Part shown: positions 1 through 12,031 of the stretch, piece after piece
Numbering within the stretch: position 1 is the first letter of the stretch
Layout of the letters: each line of letters starts with the position of its first letter
Source of the DNA: Ephemerocybe angulata
Lineage: Eukaryota; Basidiomycota; Agaricomycetes; Agaricales; Psathyrellaceae
Reading direction: 5' to 3'
NCBI GenBank assembly: GCA_013368325.1
Contig: JAACJK010000171.1
Location: forward strand, 62,001-126,000
DNA length: 64,000 nucleotides
The notes under the pieces: generated by a model
Told to the model about the DNA's origin: nothing
Database searches by the model: none
Seen by the model: the letters and a program-made list of their open reading frames with translations, nothing else
Program-made: the position numbers and the translations under genes

Positions 1-955
1 GAATATTCGACCAGTCACAGTCTTTCGGCCGTCGTCCTCGTTGTACTTTAGTTTGAGGTACACCCACACAAACGTGGTTCTCATGTCTTCATGGCCGCTT
101 GTGCATTTTTTCCCCCATCGCGACGGATTGTGATTTACCAGGATTTGTCTGGCCAAGCGATACGCGTGCATGGCTGCATTATATCTGTTACTGAGATGAG
201 CGGGTGATTGAAACTACAGCACTCACCTTCTAGCGTTCTGTCGAGCGTCTGTGGTCTGTACCCTGCCTTCATGGTCTTGACTCTCGTCGTCTGCGTGCAA
301 GAGTAGCTCCCTCGGTACAAGGGGGGAGTATGAAATAGAAGTCGACTGGACTGCCAGACGGAGGTGGTAGCGGACAACCTAGAGTAAACCTAAGTACAAC
401 ACTGTGTGGTCAAATTGGCTCAATTTATCTAACTTATCGCCTATGGCAGCATTGATGTCAATATTTCTTGGAGCCAGAAATTGGCTCCTTCTGGTCCCGG
501 AACAGGATACTATAGTCTCCCTTGTATGCAGGGCTGAACAAGAGTCCAGCAGATGGTAAAGGAGGGATACAGCAGGATACAATGCGCCTAACCTACAGTC
601 CTCCGCAGGTTTTTTGTGGAATGGACATCCAGCGAGGCATGCTGGACAGTCGCCCCCTGCGGAATCTGGGATGTGAATGATCGGCGAGGGGCCCGTCCGC
701 CGATCTCACGGGGGCCGTCGTTCAGAAATGGACCAGCACGGCTTAGAACAACACCACCACCACCGAGCAATAATGAAGCGGTAATTTCTCGCACGACGAA
801 GGCTACAGCATTACCTTTTCTGAGACCTTTTACATGCTGTGCGGCACAACACCATTGTGGGTGCCCTGTGGGCGTCTGGAAATCACCATGGCTATATCAA
901 GAAACTACTTCCTTATCAGCATACAGCAAGCATACAGCATCTCCCTCTCACAGCA
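1..955. other. No convincing gene in this stretch
   Basis: Open frames on both strands are short and show no recognisable domain or consistent splice signals. The last 200-300 bases probably contain the promoter and 5' leader of the gene that starts at 956. Confidence 0.5.
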
Positions 956-2358
956 ATGTCTGAACGACTATCCTCCATATGCAAAGGATGGGCAAGGCTC
1001 CTCCCCCGTGTATTAGCGTCGAAGAAACGGGCACCAACCGACTTGAAAGGGGATGATCTGAATCATGAGGCCGCCACGACCCAGCTGTCATGCTTCCGGC
1101 GAGTAGCCCAGAGCACCATAACGGCAACAGATATCCTTGCATCCGTAGCAGAGACACTCCCGCTCGTAGGTTCCCCCTTGAAAGGTGCACTTGAAGCGAT
1201 CTGTAAGATCCTAAAGCTTGTTGAGGTGAGTTGGGGCGTCAGATCTACGCAACCTGTCACCGATGTGCTAATCATGCCCACCAGACCCGCTACCAGAGCA
1301 CCGAGATGGCCTCAGAGCTATCCCAAAGGCTCAGCAAAATCATCCCCTTGGTCATAAGTGCTCCCAACTGCGACTCTCTAGTGTCAGACCTCCACAGGTA
1401 ACCCTCTTCGAATCAGGGCCTGGGCCGTCGTATAGTTAACAGCATTAATACACCCCTCAGCCATCTTGTGACAATCGAAAAGGACTTAGCAAGACTTACT
1501 AGGGAGAAAGGGATTGGATATGCATCCGTAGCCCAGTACATATCCGATTGTTCACGACGCATCGACTCTGCCATGACTGATTTCCTAGTAAGCGACTCTC
1601 TCAAGCTCGTTCAGTTTGCAAGGGGACTAATTGCTCATAGACACTACGGGAAATCAGGCAGACTGCTGGGTTTGGCATGGACTTCGTGATAGTTATGGAC
1701 CCATTCGGCTTTCCCCAGAAAATAATGAAACAGGATGTCACCAGCATCGAGGTGGGTACCCAATCGAGCTGTCAGGTTCCACGTTGTTCTTCACTCAGCT
1801 TGCCTTCAGTTCGTTGGGCAAATCATTCTAAACAGATACAACTTCAACCCTGCTATGCGTGAGGTTCTAAAGCCATTCGTCGTAGGGGGGCACTTCGAGG
1901 TTGGCCTGGACAACCATTACGTTGGGATCGAAGCAATGCAAAGCGAGGATTTACCTTCCCTTGCCATTGGAAGCAAAGCCGTGATGAATGTGATCGCGTT
2001 GGACCCGATGCCAAATATGTTGGATTATACGGAGCTTATGCTAGACTCCAATTGCCAGGCATGTGGCACACGCCAGTTCTTGCGTCGAAAGAAGAGTCAA
2101 ATAATATGGTAAGGCTCACCTTACAATTTCATGCTGTATTTATTAATGGCTACCTTTCAAAGTACAAACTTTAAATGCGGCAGGGCGGTCCAAGGCACTG
2201 CGCCCCACGACACCGGAGCCTCGATTCACTCCCCTGAAAGCAGCCCGTTAAACTTTTTGTGCAATATCATATTTCGTGTGAAGGCCACGGCTGACCTTCT
2301 CTTTGCTGAGCGCTTTTACTCAGCCCGTATTGGAGGCATGAATATCCCTGTGCGGTGA
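956..2358 (+). CDS. MLKL/HeLo-like helical N-terminal domain + ubiquitin-like domain + zinc-ribbon protein
   Basis: My six-exon model is 956-1225, 1285-1397, 1443-1587, 1641-1751, 1810-2108 and 2163-2358, closing in frame at 377 residues. Residues about 35-175 (with SVAETLPLVGSPLKGALEAI and YQSTEMASELSQRLSKII) look like the four-helix bundle at the N-terminus of many Agaricomycete NLR-like proteins, related to the MLKL/HeLo family. From about 190 (FVIVMDPFGFPQKI, then FVGQIILNRY after an intron) the pattern fits the ubiquitin-like ULD_2 domain. The end carries cysteine pairs (CQAC, then C-TNFK-C formed across the last intron) resembling the zinc ribbon that follows this domain in related proteins. 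No NB-ARC/NACHT motor or kinase domain follows, so it would be a stand-alone bundle/Ubl protein. The role is unknown; membrane or cell-death signalling is inference only. The exon 3 acceptor has a second in-frame option at 1465/1466. Confidence 0.62.
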
Positions 2359-2850
2359 CCTCTTGCCCAACACTGGCAGGAGTCCTTGCCTGGTTCTGGG
2401 GTGCAGATGGTAGGGCTCGGTACATCCCTTGGCACCCAGATCTATTCGATACTGGCCTCGCTATCGGCCCGGAGAACTATTTCAGTATGTGTAGGGATTG
2501 TCTCGAGGTTCTCTCTTACTCGCCGGATCTGCTAGAAGAACCTCCCCAAGAGGCCCAGACGAGGGCCCGGTGCAAGCATCGTTATCGTTGGAACCCGTAA
2601 TCAGGATTTCAATACCTGCGGCAGGTACTCTAGTGTATCCTACGCTGCATATGTTCACTGTCATCAATCGTTTACTTTCCCTTAGCTATCTTAGTACCTT
2701 CGCTTTGATTGATTACCCAGTACTTTTACCAGTAATCAGAATCTGATGTTTGCCCATTCGTATACAACATCTAGTTACCCATGTCCGCTGCGAACATTAG
2801 ATACTAGTAGGGGTATGATGCTATGCCGTCCGTGCTACTAACTCAGACCC
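2359..2850. other. Intergenic, nothing recognised
   Basis: Short open frames only. The stretch separates the 3' end of the plus-strand gene from the 3' end of the next minus-strand gene, so it is a convergent terminator region. Confidence 0.5.
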
Positions 2851-3719
2851 TCAGAAGAACCCAGCCCTCGTCACAGCTTCCCTCCTCCTCTCACTCTCAG
2901 CAACCATTCTCATCGCGAGTGAGTGCACAAACTTCCTCGCATGCGGGGACGTCTCCATAATTCTCGTAAACTCCTCCTTCGAGATGATAGGGCTTGTTAC
3001 AGCGCGCGGCGAGCTGAGGCGCGGCCTGGATACACCCCCCGGAGCCGCGTTAGACGACAGTCCCCCAGCCCCATTTCCGCGTTGAGAGAGTGGAGTGGAA
3101 AATATGTCGCTATTTTGCGGTTGAAGAAGGGGTGTTGTGTTCGGGGTGGAGTATGTCGCGGTCGGGCTGAGCGGCTCGTGGCCATACGAGGAATCCTGCT
3201 TCGTATTCATGGGAGGCTGGAGGAATTGTCGTCAATCATTGGAACGCGTGAGGGAGCGGTACGCCAGAGTCGGAACCTACACTATCCTCATTGACTTTGG
3301 TCCTGTCCTCGGCATTCGTCGCAAAGGTGGAGCCTTCGTCGGGAGTACCCCAGACTGGTTGCATTTCGATCGGTGTGGAAAAGGTCATTCCATGTCCCTA
3401 GGTATCAGAAGGACCGTATCACTACTACGTGGATAAGCTGGAGGTGAAATAATAAACTCACCTGGAAAGGCGTGAACGGATCTGGGTCTGAGGAGTCCTC
3501 CGGCCATTCCTCCTCACCGAGTGGCACATACCACGGTATGGCACGACTAACCCCAGGAGCCTGGGTTCCATGACCCTGGCAGGACTCGCAGGAAGAGCGT
3601 GGCCGTGGGCTCAATATAATTGCCACTAAACCACCCAGAAGGAACGCGTGAACCCGATACGCATAGTTGATGATTGTGATGAGGAAGGACGATGTCATCG
3701 AAGCTATAGCAAAAATCAA
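2851..3719 (-). CDS. Small single-pass membrane protein, unknown function
   Basis: Three exons (3719-3462, 3397-3281, 3216-2851) with clean GT-AG signals, all phase 0, give 246 residues. The N-terminus is hydrophobic (FLITIINYAY, FLLGGLVAIIL, about residues 12-36), giving one or two membrane segments or a signal anchor. A short Cys motif (CESCQGHG) and a long polar, Ser/Pro/Thr-rich tail follow. The last 40 residues look helical and basic (EEFTRIMETSPHARKFVHSL). I do not recognise a family. The first methionine is the first in the open frame and an upstream exon cannot be excluded. It is tail-to-tail with the preceding gene and tandem with GPI13 about 170 bp upstream. Confidence 0.6.
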
Positions 3720-3887
3720 AGAGGAAGAGGCGGATGGACGGGGCTGAAATGCGAAGAGCAGTCTTTTATGCGGGATCTAAACCGAGGCTGACCGTCCGAA
3801 TTAACCAGTTCTATTAGTAGGAGTATATGTATTCGATCGCTAGTAGTCTATATATACGGCACACTCACCGATCACCCACACACCAAC

Positions 3888-6800
3888 TCATTCCTGCTTC
3901 TTCGCTTTTGTAGAGGGAGATGTCGACTGAGCATCTCTCCCCTGGAACATCCCCCGAATACTCTTGGTCACCCTCTCCACCCCAACCCCTTCACCCAAAA
4001 GCACACCCAAATCAACTGCAAGAACACCGAGCACCGCAGCCATAAACCGCGGGGCAAAGACCTTCCAGACCATCAAGTGTCGGCGGAGAATAGCAGCGCT
4101 GATGCTCGTCCCCAGGAGGAGCGTCGCGTAGTAGGTCATTATCGCCAACCCAGAGAGGAGGCTGTCGCCCTTGACGCGATTATCAATATCCTTCTGTCCA
4201 ACCACTCCGCCCTCCTTCTCCTCTTCCTTCGACGGCGAAGGCCCAGGAGCGCGATTCCACAAAGCCAACAGCGGCGCGGCCACGGCGAAGAGGAAGATAG
4301 GGCCGATCGAGTTAACAACAACCGTAATCGCCGACCAGGGGTACGTCACGGTCGACGACAACAAGAACGCTGCCTTCCATTGAATACTAGAGATCGTGCT
4401 CTGGTGTCCAGTCCCATAAAACACATGCAAACCCAGCAACGCCAACGGCACGACATCCGAGAACCTAAACGGCACTGCATACTCGTCCTTCAACGCTGTG
4501 TCAGGATCCAAGACAGACGAAGGTGTCGCGCTGGCAAAAGCGAGTTCCATGGCCTTTACATCCCGCACGCTGTCCAGGACTTCGAGGTATGACAAGAGTG
4601 CGATGGTCGCAAGGCTGATGACGAGTTGGCCGGGGAGTTGGGAGGTCAGATACACGACGGCCAGGGAGAGAGTCCAAAAGATCAAATACGGCGAGCCAAA
4701 GGCGTTCGCGTATCCAATAACCCGAATTTGCTTCTGCCCTTGTTCCTCCTTCACCGAGATGTCGACGCAGAGGGGGATGGTGTACCACAACGCGCCGCCC
4801 AAGAGCAGGACCCACGCAAACGTGAACCTCGCGGCGTAGGTCCGTGCAAACCGGAGGGCGCCTGTCCATTCTTCGCCTAGCGCAGAAGTGGTATCTGCCC
4901 ACTCGAGGATCCAGTACCCCGCGCCCGCGATGAGCGAAGGCGCAAAGATGAAAGGGTAGTACATCTTCGCCACGCCACGGTCAGAGAGGGAGATTTTGAG
5001 GAACCGGCGCACTGCGAGGGGCAGCGCTAGGGCTGCTGGGAGGCCTAGAGCAATGGCTATAAGGGGAGGCGATGTTTGTGATGAAGAGGCGTAAAAGGTG
5101 ACATGACAATAGGGCTGCTGCTCTTCGCGACAGATCGTGCTGATGGAGATTAGGCGTACGCAGGCAGCATACAGCACTGAGAAACCGACGATTCGATACC
5201 TCAGGCGGGCTGTTGGGGCGGCAAAGCCCTTGAGTGCCAAGGGCACCACGGAGGAGACGGCGAGGAAGGGCACAATTCGGTCTTCCCAGAATGTGAACGA
5301 GTTGGAAAAGAAGGCGACGGAGTGAAGGATAAGGGTGAGGGGAGGAGTGCGAAGGGATGCCAAGGAGGTGACGGGAGGCGAGAGGACGATCATGGTCGCC
5401 GTGGATGCCAGTGCAGCGCCGAAGGCAGCAAAATTGACAGCATTTTGGCCGAGCAGCAGGCCCAGGGCACCAATCAGGCCCCCGGCGGCACCTGCAAAAA
5501 GGCACTTGGGGATGTGGTTCCCCAGCCACTTCTCCCAATCGGACTTGGCATCCGAAACACCAACGAATAGGGACCAAGAGGCGCAGAGTCCCATTCCAAG
5601 TATCAAAAGGCCCATGGCCATGAGACCAGGATTGAATTGAGCCCACATGGCACGGCACTCGGAAAGTGCGACGCGGTTGAAATTGTTCAGAGCAACAAGG
5701 TCACCTTTAGCCGCGGCCCTCCATGCACTCTGAATCGCCACCCAGCCATCGTCCAGCTCGCCCCCCGACGGCGAAGCGCGATAGGCCTGCAGATACCGAT
5801 AAATCTGGTCCGCGTTCAGCTTGAGGGCCTTTTCCAATTGGTTGCCGCGGCCAAAGAACTCCGGGATAACAGTACCCAGGTTGTTGAACGGGATGGGAAG
5901 GCCGAGGAGGAGTGAAAGTGTCGGGAGGATGTCAATTTGCTGAATGCCTCGATGGGGGCGGGTGGTGCCGGGGAAGGTTTTGTATTGAAGCAATCCGGAT
6001 GGGGGCTTTGCATCCGCAAGCGGGGCGCCTTTGCTGTAGACCCACATGGCAGCCGAAGTCTCCAACGCCCCGTCCCCGCCGTGGTCACCCGAGCGATCCA
6101 TTCCGTGATCTCCCAAGACGACGAGGAGGGTGTCTTCATCCAGCAGGTCAACAACCCGGCCCAGCACTTTGTTCATTTGCTCGAGTTTCGCCTTCATGCT
6201 GGGATGGTCAGGTCCAACGCGATGCCCAACGTGGTCGACTCCGAGGAAGTGTCCAATAGCAAAGTCGAACGGCTTTGATTTGTCTTCGAGCAGGGGGAAC
6301 AAATGCGCGATGACGCCCTCGTCCACGGTGTGGAGATCTTCAACATTGAACGAGTCGAACGGGAACGTCATATTGCGCTCGAACGTGTCCGGAAACACAG
6401 ACATCCAGGTATCGTCGCCCATAAACGCTGACTGCAACGTGTAAGGCCTTGTAAATCAAGCAGAAAGCGACGCACCTTCCTCCCGGCCCTCTGTAACTGC
6501 ACCATGAGGGAGTCCTCCGAGATGGACGATGCCCCCAGGTTGTTCCCAATGTCAATAAAGGTAGGAAGCGATCCAGTCGTCAACCCTTTGATTCGTTGTA
6601 GTGTAGTTGTCGGTGGGTCGGCGTAGGCATTGAATATAAACGAGTGTTGCGGCCGTTGCTTCGTCAACGTTCGAGGCAGCGTCAAGACGTTGTGGTGGTA
6701 AGGAGAGACCGGTTCCGGTGGATCTTGGGTTATAAAGTCGAACCGCAATGCATCTATAATGAGAAATACAGCTCTTTTGTGTGTGGCCTCCACGGTATCC

Positions 6801-6958
6801 TTCCTCGTCGAAATATCACCAAGCGAGAGTCTCATTAGCAGGAATCCCCGAGTGAACAGGTATATTCCCGCCAAATGGACGAGAAAGACCCATAATATGG
6901 TCAGAATGCGGTAGTTCATGGTATCACCATGTAGAATTTCCAAGTTGCTAAATTCCAA
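3888..6958 (-). CDS. GPI13: GPI ethanolamine phosphate transferase 3 (PIG-O/Gpi13 type)
   Basis: Two exons (6958-6476, 6431-3888) encode about 1008 residues. In the ER this enzyme adds the phosphoethanolamine to the third mannose of the GPI anchor precursor, the group later joined to protein. After an N-terminal membrane anchor, the lumenal alkaline-phosphatase-like domain shows the metal-binding IIDALRFDF, the catalytic-threonine region DPPTTTLQRIKGLTTGS, SAFMGDDTW formed across the splice junction, FLGVDHVGH and GDHGM/GDHGG. The C-terminal half is a run of hydrophobic segments, as expected for the multi-pass domain. Length and motif order match the family. An internal start at MNYRIL (13 residues later) is possible. 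The start lies 124 bp from the divergent F-box gene, so the two probably share a promoter. Confidence 0.95.
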
Positions 6959-7082
6959 GCCCTGAGGAAATGAATGACGCTGGGGTTAGGGTAAATCGAA
7001 ATTGATCGACCAATCAGATTTCATAACGCCTGGCTGATCCGTGCGCTGTGCGTCACCTTTCTCACTTGTTTCGCTCCTCACC
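6959..7082. promoter_or_regulatory. Short bidirectional promoter, GPI13 / F-box gene
   Basis: Only 124 bases separate the two divergent start codons, so both promoters and both 5' leaders must lie within or overlap this interval. No clear TATA box is visible. Confidence 0.5.
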
Positions 7083-8861
7083 ATGTTGTTGAATATCCCA
7101 ACAGAAGTTATCATAGAAGTCCTCCTTCGACTGGACTGTCTTGATCTACTCGAATGTCGCCAGGTAAGCTTGATGAGACCCACACTTTCGCACCACTCAG
7201 TTCATGGAGCATTCGCCCTCGCTTTAGGTCAGCCGTGGCCTGAAAGATATCATCGACCATGAATCACCATTGCAGCTCATAACGGAGCTCTCGAGGAGTG
7301 GTTTAACGGCTACCACTGATACACGCTACAAATGCGGGGAGATGGTCCACCGGTTACAACAACTTCGAAAGCGGTGGCAAACTCTGACATGGTCTGGCAA
7401 GCAGACATACTCTGTAGAGGGGTCCTGCAACGCGTACGAGCTTGTAGACGGCCTGTTTGTTAAAACTGATGAAGAGGGAAACATTTTGATTCTTGAGCTC
7501 CCGACAATACAAGATCCCACCTTCCAAGTTCTTGCGAAATGCAACCTCGGATTCAACCCTGGTGATTTCGCACTGGACGCGACACAAGATCTCATTGTGT
7601 TCCTCAAGCTAGAACAAGGGTGAGTACTCATACAACGATGTAGTGTATCTGATTTACGTATACCAGCCCTGGAACCTTGGAACATCGCAGAGCTTCCCTA
7701 CGGGTCTTTTCAATATCCAAGATGCAGCCGCACTCGGACGCCTGCCGTCCTATCTTCAATTTCGACGTCCACAATGATGCCGTCTGGGGCATTTCTATTC
7801 ACCGTGCAATCACCCAAATAGCAGGGGACGTTGTGGGGGTATTTGTCTGCACTGGGACCACCGCAAGGTTGATGGTATGGAATTGGAAAACTGGAAGTCT
7901 AATTGGAGTGGGTCCCTCTCCTACCATCGATGTTTATCGTTCTAACTTCTCAAAGGACTCCAAAGATAGTCATCTATCCGCCGCTGCCTATTCCTTTTCC
8001 TTCGTTTCACCAACGCTGTTCTATGTCACAACTCTTGCCGATGCAGGTGTCATCGCCATCTATAGCATAAACCCCCAGGAGGCGTCCTCTGGCTTCCTCC
8101 ACGTCGCCTCTTTGTCCCTCCCTCCCATTCAAGATGTTGCCGTCATAAACACGCTGGGATGCCACTCCGAACCTTACAGAGCGAAGAAGTCCTCCAAGAC
8201 GTTCATGACTTCCTTGGATAAACAAATGCACGTATTCGCGATCGTATACATATCAGTGACAGACTTTTCCCACTTCAATTATCGTATGTATGCCCCAGCC
8301 TCGCTCTTCCTCTTCTATCACGCGCTATACAAGCGGCGGGGATCAACCTCCCCTGTTGAGGCACGGTGGGATGACTGGGGTCCCTTCCGGACTCGGTTTC
8401 TTTCGTCGTCGTCATCCTATAGTTGGTTGCGGTACGTGTTTCTATAGCAATCACAACCTGCCTCCTCCTAACTTTTGCCAGCTACGTTCACGGCCAGCGA
8501 GTGGTTTCACCGGCCGTCAAAAACACTCTCAGAGTCCTCGATTTCAACGTGCAGGGGTTGGCGCCAAAATGTTTCGCCTCCACAAACGACGAGGGTCCAT
8601 CATCCCGTATGCCACCCACCGCTCTACCTCCTGGCAATGTTTTCTGCGAAGTGGTTTTCTCCCGATTGCCGTACTTTGAAACTAAGAAAGACTTACCTAC
8701 AAGAGACTTTGACGGCTTCATGATTGACCACGAGCGCATTGTCGCTTTAGGCGTAAGCATTGGTTGCTTGTGGGATTTCCTAATCTTAGTGGCTGACGAT
8801 CTTCTAGGTCGATGCGCCTGAAACCAGCGCTATAGGAAGGCTCACCGTTTATACGTTCTGA
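7083..8861 (+). CDS. F-box protein with WD-like C-terminal region (basidiomycete family)
   Basis: Five exons (7083-7163, 7228-7619, 7667-8431, 8482-8752, 8808-8861) close in frame at 520 residues. The first 27 residues plus the start of exon 2 form an F-box (LNIPTEVIIEVLLRLDCLDL, then CRQVSRGLKDII). The remainder follows the pattern of a large Agaricomycete family: a leucine/arginine helix (LQQLRKRWQTL), beta-rich WD-like segments, the signature WDDWGPFRTRFL and a conserved end (FDGFMIDHERIVALGVD). Such proteins are expected to act as substrate adaptors of SCF ubiquitin ligases through Skp1; the substrate is unknown. The splice phases rejoin the family signature exactly, which supports the model. 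Confidence 0.85.
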
Positions 8862-9262
8862 GCCATGCATGTATCCGTCACAGGAGAAATGAACTCCTCT
8901 CACCAATGATATAATGGGTCCAATACATTTGAAGGCGCTTATCCTCAGCCCCGTTAGGTGAGGCTGCTGAACTTAGCCACGCAGCGAGATATCCGCATCC
9001 CCCGCTGTAACCGGGTGCAATTACTTCTATCTCCTCTTCTTGATGCCACTATCATCGCCTTATCTCGCACTGACTATCGTGTTGATGCTGCACATGGTAG
9101 CTTCCGTCATGAGGTCACGTAGGCCTTCTCTAGAGTCAGTTTAGCTCCCAGGGGTGATGCATGAACAAAGATGATTGACTTCTTATCCAACCTCTCCCTC
9201 TTTCCTTCTGCCTCCTCGTCTTGTGTCCTTCTTTTCTCTTGTCCTTCCATACATAGAACATC
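8862..9262. promoter_or_regulatory. Intergenic: downstream of F-box gene, promoter/leader of permease
   Basis: No gene seen. The last 90 bases before the permease ATG (about 9172-9262) are strongly pyrimidine-rich (CTCTCCCTCTTTCCTTCTGC and similar), a common feature of basidiomycete core promoters and transcription starts. Confidence 0.5.
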
Positions 9263-11687
9263 ATGTCAGCAGAGGAGAAGGTGGACCATGGAGCGCCTAT
9301 TCGAAGCACGGAGAAGGACGAGGCGGAATTGGCGAGGATGGGGTATAAGCAGGAGCTTAAGTCAGTATCGCTCATTGTCGACCCACATTGCGTCTTACTC
9401 ACTGACATGAAGGAGAGACCTCGGATTGATGCAGGTGAGTTTCTCTTTGGGCGCTTAAGATATATTTGCTTTCGCCACCACTATGACGACGATTCTGATG
9501 CTAATTCCGTATGTTAGAATTTCGGCGTCTCGTTCTCTATCATCTCAGTCATCACCGGTATCCCCTCGTTGTTCTTGTATGGACTTGTAAGTTGCAACAA
9601 CTTCTGACTCTGATACTTGGTGTGCTGAAAACCGGGGTAAAGGTTACTGGAGGCCCAGCTGTTATGGTATGGGGCTGGGTGGTTGTCGGTATGTATCTTC
9701 ATATGGATTTTCATCTTCGCGATGGTTTACATGTGGGCTGGCGTAGCGTGCTTCACCATGCTCGTTGGGCTTGCTATGGCAGGTGCGTTAATTTTTCATT
9801 CCGATGCAAACCCCGACACTAAGAATGGCTACCAGAGATATGCAGGTGGGCTAGTACTTATCTAGCTATGTCGGACAGCAGCTGAATAGGCCTGAAGTGC
9901 TCATCCAACTTCCGGTGGTCCGTATTTCTGGGCAGCGATGCTTTCGCGGAAGAAGAATGCTGCCCTCGCATCTTGGATTACCGGGTGGTTTAACTTGCTT
10001 GGCCAGGTCGCAGTTACAACTGGAATCAGGTGCGTGATCCCGTCCCGACTCTTCACCGCGACACCTTGAACGACTTCTACCCGCTACACTAGTTTCGGGT
10101 GTGCAAACTTCATCTCGACGGCGTGTACTCTAGGAACCTCTTTTGAACCCACGCCAGCAACTACCATCGGTTAGTGATACCGCCCCCAATCACTCAAGGA
10201 ATCAATCAACTAAACTATTGGAACGAACAGGAATCTATGCAGCTGTTCTCTTCACTCAAGGGCTAACGAATACGTTCGGGGTTGAAATTCTGCACCAGCT
10301 CAACAACATTTCCGTGTGGTGGCACGCAGTCGGTACCACGTCCTTGGTCATTGCCATCTTGGCGAAAGCTCCCAAGCGCCAGAGTGCGAGCTTCGTGTTC
10401 AGACAGTTTCTGGACGGAACTGGGGCTGACGGGGTTGGGTGGGGTGAGAGGTCAAGCCACGCTTACGTCGCTGTAATTGGGGTGTGTGGAGCAGAGCGCT
10501 TAACCTTCAGAGACTCTTCAAACTCTTCAGACTGACTGTCATAACGTTTAGATCTTGATGGCACAGTACACGCTCACGGGTACGTGCATGGACAGAAACA
10601 TGTTTCCAGGATAGTGACTCTAATTTGGGATGCTATAGGCTTCGACGCTAGCGCCCATATGACGGAAGAGACGCACAATGCAGCGATGTCAGGAAGCATA
10701 GGCATCATTATGGCTATTGGCGTATCGGCCCTACTGGGATGGTTTTTGCTTCTCGGTTTATTGTTCTCGATTCAAGACCTGCCTACGACCCTCGACTCGC
10801 CGACAGGACAACCTGTCGCCCAGATTTTCTTGGACACCGTGGGTGAAAAGGGGGCCATTGTACTCATGGTGATTGTAATCGGTGCCATGTACTTCTGCGG
10901 GTGCGCATTAAAGTTCATTTATGCTGCGTCCATTAATGCTGACTGCCAACATCCTGATTCTGCTATCTAGAACGTTCTCTATCACCTCAAACTCGAGGAT
11001 GATGTACGCCTTCGCGAGAGACGGAGGTATTCCAGGACACAAGTTCCTTGCCAAAGTCAGCCCCCGATGGAAGTCCCCCGTCCGCACGGTCTGGCTCGCC
11101 TGTACCTTGAGCTTTATCTTAGGATTGCCGAGTCTTGGAAGCAGCGTCGCCTTTGCCGCGGCTACATCTATTGCGACTATCGGATTGTACATCTCCTATG
11201 GTATTCCGATAGCGTTGCGGGTCGTATATCGAGACGCGTTCGTCCGGGGTCCCTTCCATCTTGGTCGCTTTTCCTACCCGGTCGCTATATCAGCTGTGCT
11301 CTGGATCGCGTTCATCTCCATTGCGTTCGTCCTGCCTCAAGTAAACGTGCGTACAACTCGCCTTCCTTGATTGAATTATGTACTGATACGAGGGTGGTAG
11401 CCTGTCAACTCCCAGACTTTGAACTACTCGATCGTCGCTGTCGGCGTCGTGGTTGTGTACAGCGTCGGATTCTGGCTTCTTAGTGCTCGCAAATGGTTTA
11501 CTGGACCTGTGAGGCAGATTGAAGGTGCGTCGACACAATCCCTGGGTAAATGCATATGATCTAATTGTCTCGTGCCCCTCGTCCTACAGCGGAAGAGCTA
11601 GGCATCGATGTATTAGATCCTGCACAGGCGGACAAGTACGAGGGCACCGCCAAGGTCAAAGAAGCCTCCACAGCGGAGAGTGTCTGA
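9263..11687 (+). CDS. APC-family amino acid/GABA/choline permease
   Basis: Fourteen exons: 9263-9360, 9413-9434, 9518-9586, 9643-9688, 9747-9782, 9836-9845, 9898-10029, 10093-10169, 10231-10481, 10552-10579, 10639-10900, 10971-11346, 11401-11524 and 11590-11687. They sum exactly to 542 residues. The protein follows the fungal GABA/choline permease subfamily of the APC superfamily: NFGVSFSIISVITGIPSLF and VTGGPAVMVWGWVVV at the first membrane helices, AEICSAHPTSGGPYFW, the WITGWFNLLGQ helix and TFSITSNSRMMYAFARDGG. About twelve membrane helices are expected at the plasma or vacuolar membrane. Exon 2 is 22 nt and exon 6 only 10 nt; both are needed to restore conserved residues. The substrate cannot be assigned from sequence alone. 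Confidence 0.9.
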
Positions 11688-12031
11688 CGTTACACTAGCA
11701 TTAATACTCCCTGCCACAGTCTACACTACCAGGAAAGGATCCGTTAGATTCCTCCACAATTTAATTGATCTTTCGCTAGACCCAGGAACGCGGCCAACTG
11801 ACCATAGCTCGCCAATGTGAAGAGGTGGGACGGTTCCAGGCAAGTCAAAGGCACTGTATAGCAAAAAATACTCCAAAGTAGATAGCATTACACTAAGCTC
11901 GGGGCTACAAAGGTTACATCTACCCAAGCATCATATCATACAAGTAATAAGTCCACGGTGACACGACAAGAGTTCTTCAGATAACACCAACCCATTTAAT
12001 CAACTTTCTCTGTCTATGGCTCAAGGTCTGC
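11688..12031. other. Convergent intergenic stretch
   Basis: It lies between the 3' ends of the permease (+) and the SH3 membrane protein (-). No open frame of note; it should hold both 3' UTRs and polyadenylation signals. Confidence 0.5.

Noticed and set aside
4981..5658. 225-residue alternative frame inside GPI13
   Set aside because: Shadow frame; the sense reading encodes continuous GPI13 membrane segments.
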